From Larus michahellis (lineage: Eukaryota > Chordata > Aves > Charadriiformes > Laridae), in the NCBI RefSeq assembly GCF_964199755.1, contig NC_133926.1:186001-250000 (forward strand): 64,000 bases of DNA, written 5' to 3'. Below are positions 46,091-64,000 of this stretch, piece by piece (positions within the stretch are counted from its first letter, which is position 1; every line of letters starts with the position of its first letter). Position numbers and translations under genes: made by a program. The notes beneath the pieces are model-generated. The model was not told where the DNA came from. It made no database searches and saw nothing but the letters and a program-made list of their open reading frames with translations.

Positions 46091-46270
46091 CGCCCCGGCC
46101 CGGTCCCGGCCCCTGCTGGATCCCACTCGGGCCCGGCCCCGGCCCCGCTGGGCCGCTCCCGGCCGCTCCCCGCCGCTCCCCGGCGCCGGCCCCGGTCCCG
46201 CTCCGCTCTGCCGCGGCCTGCTGCCCGGCCCGGCCCGCCCCTTCCGGGACGAAGACACGCCTCTTCCGGC
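46091..46270 (-). promoter_or_regulatory. DRAP1 CpG-rich promoter
   Basis: TATA-less GC-rich sequence with ETS-type core sites TTCCGG at about 46241-46246 and 46265-46270 (plus strand) and many CCCGGCCCC repeats, immediately upstream of the DRAP1 ATG. The RELA poly(A) hexamer is only about 470 bp upstream of that ATG. Confidence 0.6.
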
Positions 46271-46559
46271 TGGAGCCCCGCCCCCTCCACCGCAGCTCTT
46301 GGTGACGCCCCCTCGGCCCCGCCTCTTGTTGAGCCACGCCCCCCTCAGACCACGCCCCCAACCAAGACCATTGCTCCTCCTCCATGGCCACGCCCCTCCC
46401 GCTAAGACCACGCCCCTCCAACAGAAATCCCGCCCCCTTCGCCCTGGCCACGCCCCTCCCCAGCCGATCCCCCGCCTTTTTCTTACCCAGGCCCCGCCCC
46501 CCCGCCGTTGTCCCCGCCCCCCCGCGCTGTCAATCAAAGCGCGATCCGGCCTCGGACCG

Positions 46560-46565
46560 TTTATT
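46560..46565 (-). terminator. candidate RELA poly(A) signal
   Basis: TTTATT on plus (AATAAA on minus), about 1.0 kb past the RELA stop. It is the only clear hexamer between RELA and DRAP1. Confidence 0.65.
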
Positions 46566-46749
46566 GGCGCGACCCCAGCGGGGTGGGGGAGGGGCAGGGG
46601 CGGGGGTCGCCCCCTCTCCCCCCCCCCTAAAAAAGGCACTTTGATTCAGGGAGGGCGGGGTTAATGCTGGCGGGGGGGGGGGGGGGGGAGCGCCGTGCTC
46701 CCATTGGCTGCAGCGCCCTGGGGGGGCGGGACAAAGGGGCAGCTGATGG

Positions 46750-47560
46750 GGGGGGGAACCCCCGAGGACTCCCAGTGACCTCCCAGTTGCAGCCCCACGC
46801 CCCCCAGTGACTCCCAGTTGCTACCCCATCTAACCGTCGCTCCCTCGGGACGCTCCCAGCAGTCCCTCAGGGATTCCCAGTAGCTCCCAGTAACCCCCAG
46901 TCCCCCCCCAGTCAGCTTCCAGCGACACACACCCCCCCCCCCCCCCAGTAGCAACTTAGTGGCCTCCCAGTTGCGTCCCAGTAGCTCCCAGTGCCACCCA
47001 GTAGCTCCTCGGGATTGCTCCATTCCACCTCCAAGCCTCCCAGTAAGCCCCAGCGACCCCCTAGAAGCCTCCCCCTCACCCCCAGTATCCCCTCCAGTTG
47101 CTCCCCATCATCCCTAGAAGCCTCCCAGTAGCCCCCCCAGTAACTCCCAGAAGCCTCCCAGTAGCCACCCAGCACTCCCACTGCCCCCCCCCCCCCGAGC
47201 CCTGCCTGGAAGCCTCCCAGTAGCCCCCCAAACTCCTGGTGCCTCCTAAAAGCCTCCCAGTAACTCCCAGTAGCCCCCCCGGTAACCACCCAGCTTTCCC
47301 AGTGGCCCCTAGAACCCTCCCAGTGGCCCCCGGCCCTGCCCAGAAGCCTCCCAGTAGCCCCCCAACCCCCCTAGTTCCTCCTAAAAGCCTCCCAGTAACT
47401 CCCAGTAGCCCCTCGGCGTCCCCCTAGAAGCCCCCCAGTAACTCCTACAAGCCTCCCGGTAGCCCCCCCAAACCCCCCAATTCCTCCTAAAAGCCTCCCA
47501 GTAACTCCCAGTAGCCCCCCAGCCCGCCCTAGAAGCCCCCCAGTAACCGCCCAGTCCCTC
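46750..47560 (-). repeat. CTCCCAGTAGCC minisatellite in the RELA 3' UTR
   Basis: Units such as CTCCCAGTAGCCCCCCAG and CCTAGAAGCCTCCCAGTAAC (plus strand), ~20-60 bp higher-order spacing, from the RELA stop to near the poly(A) site. It should be present in mature RELA mRNA as ACTGGGAG-rich sequence. Confidence 0.88.
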
Positions 47561-47564
47561 CCAG

Positions 47565-55218
<7,654 letters not shown>

Positions 55219-55523
55219 GGCGGGGGGGGGCGTGCACACACACACACCGGGGGTGGGGGGGGGATCCCGGGGCCACCGGGGGGGGCGGGGGGGGGGGGGG
55301 GGCGGCGGGGGAGGCGACACGATCGCGCCGCCGCTTGCGGAAGCGCCGCCGCCCCACGTCACCGGGGCTGCCGGGAAGGCCCCGCCCCCTTCTTTTGCAC
55401 GCGCCGGGGGGGGGGGCGGGGAGAAAGGGGGCGTGGCCTCCTCGCTTCCCCCGGAGGAGCAGGAAGGGGCGTGGGCCAAATGCCGGAAGTGGGTCCGGCG
55501 GCCCGGAAGCGGAGGCCGGGAGA
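55219..55523. promoter_or_regulatory. shared RELA-KAT5 bidirectional CpG promoter
   Basis: Only 305 bp separate the RELA ATG (minus) from the KAT5 ATG (plus). The segment is CpG-dense, TATA-less, with ETS/GABP-type CCGGAAGT at 55483-55490, a second CCGGAAGC at 55503-55510, a CCACGTCACC near 55354-55363, and GC boxes (GGGGCGTGG). RELA and KAT5 are adjacent and divergent in mammals too. Confidence 0.75.
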
Positions 55524-58500
55524 ATGGCGGAGGTGGTGAGTTGGGGGGCGGGGAGGGGGCAAACGGGGACCCTCCCCGGGTCGGGGGGATCCCTCGGGTC
55601 TCCCCGGACCCTCCTGGGCTGACGCTGCCCCCCTTCCCCCCCCACCAACCCGGCAGGGGGAGGTGTCCGAGGGCTGCCGCCTGCCCGTCCTGCGCCGTAA
55701 CCAGGACAACGAGGATGAGTGGCGTGAGCGGGGGGCGGGGCTTGGAGGGGGCGGGGGCTGGACGGAGGGGCGGGGGAAGGGGGCGTGGCTTGCGCGGAGG
55801 GGCGGGGTGGCGCGAAGGGAGGAGGCGGGGCTTGTGAGACGATGGCAGGGCCTGAGTGGCTGGGCTGGGAGAAGGGGCGGGGCCTGGGAGAAGAGGCGGG
55901 GCCCGGGTGGAGAGGGAGGGGCGGGGCCTGGAGAGGGAAGGAGGGGAGGGGGGGATCGGTGAGGAGGGGCGGGGCTTTGGAGAGGGGCGGGGCTTTGGGG
56001 AGGGGGCGTGGTCTGCGGGGAGGGGCGGGGCCTGTGGCGGGGGGGATCAGGGAGTCCCAAGGGGGTTTTGGGGGGGGGGGGGGGGGAACCGCGGGGTCCC
56101 CAGGGCTGTTTGGGGACGTTTGGGGGTGGGGGACATTCTGGGGGGCAAGAGGGGGGTTTGGGGCACAGCCCAGGCTGGGGAGGGGGGGTGTCGGGGGGGG
56201 TTCCCAAGGGGGTTTTGGGTGTCCCCGGGGGGGGGGGGGGGACTGTCCCCAAAAGGGGGGTGGTGACACCCCCTCCCCGACCCCAGCGCTGGCCGAGATC
56301 CTGAGCGTGAAGGACATCAGCGGGAGAAAGCTGTTTTACGTCCACTACATCGACTGTGAGTGGGGGGGCACGGGGACACGGGGGGGACACACGGGGGGGA
56401 CACACACGGGGGGAGGACACGGGGACGGAGGGGGCACACCCCCCCTCCCGCCTTGTGTCCCCAAGGGCGGGGGGGGGGACACAGAGCGGCTGCAGGGTGA
56501 CACAGAGGGGCTACGGGGGGAGGCATGGGGTGTCAGCACACACCCCCCCACCCCATCACCCTCTGTGTGTCCCCCCCACAGTGTTCCCAAGGGTGGGGTG
56601 GGGACACGGAGGGACTATGGGAGGGGGGGGGTATGGCCCTGAGGGTGGCAGCACCCCTTTTGTCACCCTGTGCCCCCCCACTTAGTGTCCTCAGGGGCAG
56701 GGGGCTATGGGGGGGGACACAGAGGGGACATGGGGGGGGGCTATAGAGGTGTTATGGGGAGGCTGGGGGCTGCCAGCACCCCCCCTGCCGTCACCCTGAG
56801 CGTCCCCCCCCCGTGTGGGACAAGGTCATGGAGGGGCTTCAGGGCGGACACGGAGGGGACGTGGCAGGGTTATGGGGGACTGGGGGGTGCCACTGACACC
56901 CCCCCCCCAGTGTCCCCAAGAGCAGGGCAGGGTCACAGAGAGGCTGCAGGGGGACATGGAGGGGCTGGGGGGGGGAACACGGATGACAAAGAGGGGGCTT
57001 GGGGACGCCAGTGCCTCCCCTCTGTCACCCGCTGTCCTCCCCAGCGTCCCCAGGAGTGGGGTGGGGACGTGGAGGGGCTACAAGGGGACGCAGAAGGGAC
57101 ATTCAGGGGCTGTGGGGGGGACATGGAGGGGACGGGGGGGGGTTCTGGGGGTGACAGTTGCCATCCCGTCACCCCATGTGACCCCCTCAATGTTCCTTGG
57201 TGTCCCCAGGAGTGGGGTGGGGACACAAAGGGAACATGGGGGGGTTCTAGCGGTGACCGTTCCCCCCCGTCACCCCATATGTGTGTCCCTTGGTGTCCCC
57301 AAGTGTGGGGCAGGGACACGGAGGGGCTATGGGGGGACACGAAGGGGACATGGCGGGGGGGGGGGGGTCCTAGAGGTGCCAGCAACCTCCTGTCACCCCC
57401 ATGTGTCCCTCCCAGTGTCCCCAGAGCAGGGTGGGGACGGGGAGGGGCTGCAGTAGGACACAGAGGGGCTACGAGGGGATGCAGAAGGGCTACGGGGGGG
57501 CGGGGGGCGGACCCAGGAAGGAGCTATGGGGGGACATGGGGATGCCATCGTCACCCTGTGCCCCCTCCCTGGTGTCCCCAGTCAACAAGCGGCTGGACGA
57601 ATGGGTGACCCACGACCGGCTGGACCTGAAGCGGGTGCAGGTGCCGCGGAAGGAGGCCAAGACGCCCACCAAGAACGGGCTGCCCGGCTCCCGGCCCGGC
57701 TCCCCTGAGCGTGACCCGGTGAGGGGACAGCTTGGGGACATCGGGGGCAGCTTGGGGACATGGCGGAGGGACAGGTCCCGGGGAGAGGGGGGGCGATCTG
57801 GGGAGGGGTGTTGTAGTTTGGGGCGAGAGATGGAGGGGAGGTGGGGACAGAAAGTGGCCCTGGGGGACACCAGGGACAGGGGACGGACTTGAGGGGACAC
57901 CAGGGACAGCGTGGGGACAGGGGACAGCTGGGGGGGGGGGCTGTAGGGGACACCAGGGACAGGGGACAGATGTGGGGGACACCAGAGGCAGCATGGGGAC
58001 AGCCGTGGGGAGCTATGGGGACAGCCGTGGGGGGGACACCAGGGACAGCACTGGGGACACGTACGAGGGATAAGGGACAGCGTGGGGACTGTGCACTGTC
58101 ACAGGGGGACACTAAGCACAGGGGACAGCGAGGGGTAGGGGACAGCACAGGGGGGACAGCGGGGTCAGGGGACAGCCTTGGGGACACGCAGTAGGACAGG
58201 GAAGTGTGGCGGCAGGGGACAGCCTTGGGGGGACACCAGGGACAGCACGGGGACAGTCCTGGGGACACACAGCAGTGACCGGGAACAGCCCCAGGGAGGC
58301 AAATACTCGGGACGAGGGACAGCGTGAGGACAGGGGACAGCCGTGTGGGGACAGTGGGGACAGCCCCAGGGAGACACCCCAGGGACAGGGGACAGCGTAA
58401 GGACAAGGGACAGCCTTGTGGAGGGTACGCCAGGGACGGGGGACAATCCCAGAGGGACACCAGGGACGGGACAGCTCGGGGGGGGGGGTGACACGACGCA

Positions 58501-61500
58501 TCAGGGACGAGGGACAGCGTGGGGACAGGAGCCAGCCCTGGGGACACACACCAGGGACAGGGGACGGCCCCGTGGGGACGTGATGGCCAGGGGACAGCCC
58601 TGGAGCCAGGAGGGGACACCCGGAGCCATTGGGGACAGACTCGGAGCCGAGGGACATCCCCAGACTCCCTCGGGGGGGGGAGTGGGGACGCCCAGCCTCC
58701 CCCCGTGGCGGGGGGGACATTCCCGGGTCCCGTGGGGACACCAGGAGCTGTTGGGGACACCCAGAGTCAAGGGCCACCCCCATGTCACCCCCAACCCTGG
58801 GGACACCCCTGGGAGGGGGCGGTGGTGACACCCAGACCCAAGGGACATCCCCAGACACCCCCCCAGCACCACCACCACCCCCGGGGGCCACCCCACACCC
58901 TTGGGGACATCCCCCACCCCTCTGTGGGACCTTGGGGACCCTTATGGGACCTCGGGGACATCCCCAACCCCCCCTTAGGGGACCTTGGGGACATCCCTGC
59001 CACCCGGGGAAGGGACACCGGGGATCCACCGGGGACAAAGCGGCAGGGGCGGGGGTGGGGAGGGGATTCCCGGCTCGGGGGGGGCCACCGCCCTTGGGTT
59101 TGTCCCCAAAGCCACGCGGTGGCTTCGTCCCCGCGTCCCCCCCACGTCCCCCTAAACGCCTCCTCTTCCTCCCGGCGCAGAGGAAGAGCCTGGACCTGGC
59201 GCTGCCGGCGGCCCCCGCCAGCGGGAAGAGCTTGCCGGGGCCACCGGGGCCACCGGGGTCGGGGACAGGGACGGTGCCGGTGCCGGTTCAGATCACCCTT
59301 CGCTTTCACCTGCCCAAGGAGAGCGAGGCCGAGCCCCCCCCGGCCCCCCCGCCCGGCGGCCAGCGCCCCACGGTAACCCCCAGGGTCCCCAACTGTCCCC
59401 AGGGCGTCCCCTGACAGGTCCCGTGGTGGCCCCCCCCCCCACCCTGCCCCCGGTCCCATCCCCCCCCGTCATGGCAGCCCCTGGTTCTGGAGGGGCTTTG
59501 TCACCATCGCTGTCCCCCAACGGGTCCCCGTCACCGTCCCTGTCCCCAACAGGTCCCTGTCCCCAGCGGGTCCTTGTCACTGAACTTGTCCCCAACAGGT
59601 CCCTGGTTTTGTTCCCAAGGGGTTCTTGTCCCCAGTGGGTCCCCGCCCCTGTCCCCAGTGGGTCACTGTCCCTGTCCCCAATGGGTCCCCATCGCCATCT
59701 CTGTCCCCAGTGGTGTCTGGTTTTGTCCCCCGTGGGTCCCCATCCCTGTCCCCAAACAGTCCCTGTCCCCAAACGGTCCCCATCACCGTCCCTGTCCCCA
59801 ACGGGTCCCCATCACTGTCCCTGTCCCCAGTGGGTGCCTGGTTTTGTCCCCAACAGGTCCCTGTCCCCAGCGGGTCCCCGTCCCTGTCCCCAACGGGTCC
59901 CTGTCCCCAGTGGGTCCTTGTCACTGAACTTGTCCCCAACAGGTCCCTGGTTTTGTCCCCAAGGGGTTCTTGTCCCCAATGGGTCACTGTCCCTGTCCCC
60001 AATGGGTCCCCATCGCCATCTCTGTCCCCAGTGGTGTCTGGTTTTGTTCCCCGTGGGTCCCCATCCCTGTCCCCAAAGGGTCCCTGTCCCCAACGGGTCC
60101 CCTGGTTTTGTCCCCAAGGGGTTCTTGTCCCCGGTGGGTCCCTGTCCCCAACGGGTCCCCATCACCATCTCTGTCCCCAGCGGGTGTCTGGTTTTGTCCC
60201 TAATGGGTCCCCATCCCTGTCCCCAAAGGGTCCCTGCCATTGTCCCTGTCCCTGACAGGTCCCTGGTTTTGTCCCCAAGGGGTTCTTGTCCCCAACGGGT
60301 CACTGTCCCCGTCCCTAAAGGGTTCCCATCACCATCCCTGTCGCCAGCGGGTGTCTGGTTTTGTCCCCAACAGGTCCCTGTCCCCCAACTGGTCCCCATC
60401 CGTGTCCCCAGATGGTCCCTGTCCCTGTCCCCAAGGGGTCCCCGTCACTGTCCCTGTCCCCAGCGGGTGTCTGGTTTTGTCCCCAGTGGGTCCCTGTCCC
60501 TGTCCCCGTCCCCAAAGGGTCCCCATCATTGTGCCTGTCCCGGTCCCCTCTGCTGTCCCCGTCCCCACTTGGTCCCTGGGTCTGTCCCCATCCCCCTTAG
60601 GTCTCTGTCCCCATGGTCCCCCCCCACCGTGTCCCTCCCCAGCACCCCAGTGTCCCCATCACTGTCCCCACGGCCCCCGCTGCCCCCATTCCCCAGCCAG
60701 GTGTCCCCATCCCCGTGGCTGTGCTGGGGCCATACTGGGAGCACTGGGGGTGGGGGGTGGGGGCTGCTGGGACCTCTAGGGACTACTGGGGCAATACTGG
60801 GAGCACTGGGGGGGCTGCTGGGGTGATACTGGGAGCACTGGGGTGATACTGGGAACACCCAGGGGGTACCAGGAGCACCGGGGGGGGCTGCTGGGGTGAT
60901 ACTGGGGACCTCTAGGGGCTACTGGGAGCACTGGGATGATACTGGGGACACCCAGGGGCTACCGGGAGCACGGGGGTGGGCTGCTGGGGTGATACTGGGG
61001 ACACCCAGGGGCTACCGGGAGCACCGGGGGGGGGCTGCTGGGGTGATACTGGGAGCACTGGGGTGATACTGGGAGCACTGGGGAGGGGCAACAGAGCCTC
61101 TTCCTGCTCCCAGTTGCCCCCCCAGCAGCAGGGCTGGGCCTTACTGGGAGGGACTGGGAGGGACCGACTGGTGTCCTTGCAGAAGCGGAAGGTGGAGGTG
61201 GTGTCACCCGCCACCCCCGTCCCCGCCGCCACCGAGACCTCGCAGGCCTCCGTCTTCCCCCAGGTGAGCGCGGGGCTTCCCAGTAACACCAGTACGCGGC
61301 CGGTGGCGACCTCGCGTTCGCACCAGTAGCAACTGGGACAATCCCAGTCGCACCAATCGTTCCCCAGTACTGCCCCGTAAAACCAGTAGCCTCTCGGGAA
61401 AAACGATAAAACACCCAGTAACACCAGTAAACAACCAGTAACCAACGACTCACTAACTGGAAGCAGCAGTAACTAACCAGTACCCAACCAGTAACACCAG

Positions 61501-64000
61501 TAACTAACCAGTAACACCAGTAACCAAACACTAATTGCTCAGTAACCGCTTATTAACACAAGTGCCCCTTGGGAGCACCCCCTCCCCCTTCCCAGTACCC
61601 CCCCCTTCCCAGTAACCCCCCCCAGTCCTCCCAGTAACCCCCCCTTCCCCATAACCCCCCCAGTCCTCCCAGTAACCCCTCCCAGCAACGGCCCCCTTCC
61701 CAGTAACCCCCCCCAGCCCTCCCAGTAACCCCTCCCAGTAACCCTCCCAGCCCTCCCAGTAACCCCCCCCTCCCAGTAACCCCTCCCAGTAACCCTCCCA
61801 GCCCTCCCAGTAACCCCCCCCTGCCCTCCCAGTAACCCCTCCCAGTAACCCCCCCTTCCCAGTAGCCCCCCCCAGTCCTCCCAGTAACCCCCCCCTTCCC
61901 AGTAACCCCCCCCAGCCCTCCCAGTAACCCCCCCCTTCCCAGTAGCTCGTCCTAGTAACCCCCTCTTCCCCATAACCCCTCTCAGTCCTCCCAGTAACCC
62001 CTCCCAGCAACCCCCCCTTCCCAGTAACCCCCCCCAGCCCTCCCAGTAGCCCCCGAACGCACTCCCTCGGGGGGTTGCCTGTCCCTTGGGGGGGGGCTGA
62101 CTGCTGGGGGGGGTTGTCCCCAGTACTTTGGGGGTGTCTCCAAACCCTGGGGGGGTCCCCTGACTCCTGGGGAGGGGCTCCCATCCCTTGGGAGGGTCCC
62201 CAAACCCGGGGGCGGGGGGGGGGGTCTTAGGGCCACTGGGGGGGTCCCCAGCCCCTCGGGGGGGGTCCCCAGGCCCTGGGGGGGGGGTGGCGGGGACGTT
62301 GCTGACCCCCCCTCGTTGCAGAACGGCTCCGCTCGCCGGGCAGTGGCCGCCCAGCCGGGACGCAAGAGGAAATCGGCCTGTCTGGGCACCGACGAGGTGG
62401 GGGGGACACGGGGGGGCGGACATGGAGGCAGGGGGGGACACTGGGGGGATGGGGCTGCCCAGCTCCCATGGGCCGGGGGCAAAGAGGGGGGGGACGGGGG
62501 GAGAAACAGCCTGGAAACGGGGAAACTGAGGCAGGAGAGGGGGGAAAAGGAGCCTGGAAATAGGGAAACTGAGGCAGGAGAGGGGAAAAGAAGGGCAGAA
62601 ACAGGAGAAGACCCACCTTTAAACTGGGGAAACTGGGGCGGGAGAGAGGAGAAACACCCTGGGAATGGGGAAACTGAGGCAGGAAAGAGGAAATGAGAAG
62701 AAGAAGGAGAGAAACCAACATTAAACTGGGGAAACTGGGGCAGGAAAGGAGAAACGAGGCCAGACAAAGGAGGAGACTTACCTTAAACTGGGGCGGAGAG
62801 AGGAGAAACACCCTGGAAACGGGGAAACTGAGGCAGGAGAGGGGAAACGGGGCCAGGAAAAAACTTCACCCACCTTAAACTGGGGAAACTGGGGCGGGAA
62901 AGGGGAGAAACAGCCTTAAACTGGGGGAACTGGGGCAGGAAAGGGGAAGGGCCACCAGAAAAAGGATGAAAACCAACCTTAAACCGGGGAAACTGGGGCG
63001 GGAGAGAGGAGAAACACCCTGGAAATGGGGAAACTGGAGCAGGAGAGGGGAACCAGAGAAAGGAAAGGGAAGGAAACCAACCTTAAACTGGGGAAACTGG
63101 GGCAGGAAAGGGGAGAAACAGCCTTAAACTGGGGAAACTGGGGCAGGGAAGGCGAGAAACAGCCTTAAACTGGGGAAACTGGGGCAGGGAAGGCGAGAAA
63201 CAGCCTTAAACTGGGGGGACTGGGGCAGGAGAGGGGAAATGGCACCAGAAAAAGGATGAAAACCAACCTTAAACCGGGGAAACTGGGGCGGGAGAGAGGA
63301 GAAACACCCTGGAAATGGGGAAACTGGAGCAGGAGAGGGGAACCAGAGAAAGGAAAAGGAAGGAAACCAACCTTAAACTGGGGAAACTGGGGCAGGAAAG
63401 GGGAGAAACAGCCTTAAACTGGGGAAACTGGGGCAGGGAAGGGGAGAAACAGCCTTAAACTGGGGAAACTGGGGCAGGGAAGGGGAGAAACAGCCTTAAA
63501 CTGGGGAAACTGGGGCAGGGAAGGGGAGAAACAGCCTTAAACTGGGGAAACTGGGGCAGGAGAGGGGAGACGAGGCCAGAAAAAACAGGAAACCCACCTT
63601 TAAACTGGGGCAACTGGGGCAGGGGAGAGCAGAAACACTCTGGAAATGGGGAAACTGGGGCAGGAGAGAGGAAACGGGGCCGAGAAAGGAGAAAAACTCA
63701 CCTTAAACTGGGGAAACTGGGGCAGGAATGGGGAAAAGGAGCCTGGAAATGGGGAAACTGAGGCAGGAGAAGGGACCCAGAGGAAGAGAAGGGAACGAAA
63801 CCAACCTTAAAGCAGGGAAACTGAGGCAGAAGCGCGGCTCAGGTGGGCAGGAAGGTCTCAGGGACGGGGGTAACCCCGATTTCCACCCCCTCCTCCCCCG
63901 ACCCAGGACTCCCAAGACTCGTCGGACGGAGCCCCCTCGGCGCCGCGGATGACGGGCAGCCTGGTGTCGGACCGCAGCCACGACGACATCGTCACCCGCA
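55524..64000 (+). CDS. KAT5: KAT5 (TIP60) MYST acetyltransferase, N-terminal part (runs off window)
   Basis: Coding exons: 55524-55535, 55657-55723, 56287-56355, 57582-57718, 59181-59372, 61183-61263, 62322-62396, 63907-beyond 64000. All GT-AG, frame continuous, ~242 codons visible. Order: MAEV + GEVSEGCRLPVLRRNQDNED, Tudor-knot/chromo-barrel core (AEILSVKDISGRKLFYVHYI, DFNKRLDEWVTHDRLDLKRV), KEAKTPTKNGLPGSRPGSPE, a proline-rich exon (59181-59372, 64 codons, VPVPVQITLRFHLPKE) equivalent to the exon skipped in the mammalian TIP60-beta form (skipping here keeps the frame), KRKVEVVSPATPVP, RRAVAAQPGRKRKSACLGTD, EDSQDSSDGAPSAPRMTGSL, VSDRSHDDIVTR. The MYST catalytic domain lies outside. TIP60 acetylates H4, H2A variants, ATM and p53 in the NuA4 complex. 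Introns are packed with G-rich minisatellites. Confidence 0.96.
55725..56050 (+). repeat. GGGGCGGGGC array in KAT5 intron 2
   Basis: Repeated GAGGGGCGGGGCTTGGAGAG-type units, about 15 GC boxes in 325 bp, right after exon 2. Confidence 0.85.
56360..57540 (+). repeat. KAT5 intron 3 minisatellite
   Basis: Units of GGGGACACAGAGGGGCTATG type, with longer ~130-bp groups ending in CCACCCCCTGTCACCC and TGTCCCCAGGAGTGGGGTGG, each carrying a pseudo-acceptor CCCCAG. Confidence 0.85.
57720..58780 (+). repeat. KAT5 intron 4 minisatellite
   Basis: Units like GGGACACCAGGGACAGGGGA + CAGC, around 40 copies, degenerate. 58780-59180 is less repetitive CCCC/GGGGACATC sequence. Confidence 0.88.
59500..60620 (+). 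repeat. KAT5 intron 5 minisatellite A
   Basis: ~24-bp units such as ACGGGTCCCTGTCCCCAACG and GGTGTCTGGTTTTGTCCCCA, in ~290-bp higher-order blocks. Open in several frames. Confidence 0.92.
60720..61100 (+). repeat. KAT5 intron 5 minisatellite B
   Basis: Units GGTGATACTGGGAGCACTGG and ACACCCAGGGGCTACCGGGA, about 15 copies, between minisatellite A and the exon at 61183. Confidence 0.88.
61560..62055 (+). repeat. KAT5 intron 6 minisatellite (CCCAGTAAC family)
   Basis: Units CCCTCCCAGTAACCCCTCCC and CCCCTTCCCAGTAACCCCCC, ~25 copies; same core as in RELA intron 5 and RELA 3' UTR. Confidence 0.9.
62500..63830 (+). repeat. KAT5 intron 7 41-bp satellite-like array with higher-order repeat
   Basis: 41-bp units GGCAGGGAAGGGGAGAAACA + GCCTTAAACTGGGGAAACTGG, ~32 copies. 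Between about 63370 and 63560 four units are virtually identical with exact 41-bp period (GCCTTAAAC at 63411, 63452, 63493, 63534). A ~290-bp block (7 units) from about 62955 is repeated from about 63245. Confidence 0.93.

Noticed and set aside
59423-60826. Open frame of 467 codons on the plus strand
   Set aside because: Lies wholly in the KAT5 intron 5 minisatellite; the repeat simply lacks stops. Composition (Pro/Ser/Val) mirrors the unit and there is no domain.

Overview
This is a vertebrate nuclear window, almost certainly from a bird. Its genes have small phase-conserved exons and GT-AG introns. Intron 7 of the third transporter gene carries the 3' end of a CR1 LINE ending in the typical avian 'CATACTGTG'-like tail. 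GC content rises steeply from left to right, and nearly every intron in the right half is packed with G/C-rich minisatellites, as on avian dot microchromosomes. The gene set corresponds mostly to human 11q13.1.

Layout. (1) 3-161 (+): last coding segment of CDC42EP2, followed by about 4 kb of 3' UTR and intergenic sequence. (2) 4365-18376 (+): complete DPF2 (requiem, BAF45D), 11 constitutive coding exons giving 391 aa, plus a 42-nt cassette exon giving 405 aa. (3) Three tandem organic-anion-transporter genes of the SLC22 family, all on the minus strand, each with 10 coding exons and nearly identical exon sizes: A (20675-26079, 545 aa), B (28941-33073, 545 aa), C (34699-39248, 637 aa). All three have an HNF1-like site followed 15-20 bp later by a TATA box. 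A and C appear to have an extra non-coding first exon. (4) 42736-46090 (-): complete DRAP1 (NC2 alpha), 7 exons, 210 aa. (5) 47565-55218 (-): complete RELA (NF-kB p65), 550 aa, with a compensating pair of single-base indels in the dimerisation-domain exon. (6) 55524 to the window end (+): first eight coding exons of KAT5 (TIP60), divergent from RELA across a 305-bp CpG-rich shared promoter.

The transcription and chromatin genes (DPF2, DRAP1, RELA, KAT5) are housekeeping regulators with CpG-island promoters. The three transporters look like a locally expanded epithelial (kidney/liver-type) cluster with TATA promoters. I found no bacterial-type operons, CRISPR arrays, tRNA or rRNA genes. The most unusual features are: a heptapeptide minisatellite that expands the extracellular loop of transporter C; a GC-AG intron in transporter A; the shared HNF1-TATA promoter design; copies of exon ends and donor sites inside introns; a different minisatellite in each RELA intron; and the RELA indel pair. 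All gene models were built by eye from homology, reading frame and splice sites. No alignment or database search was run.
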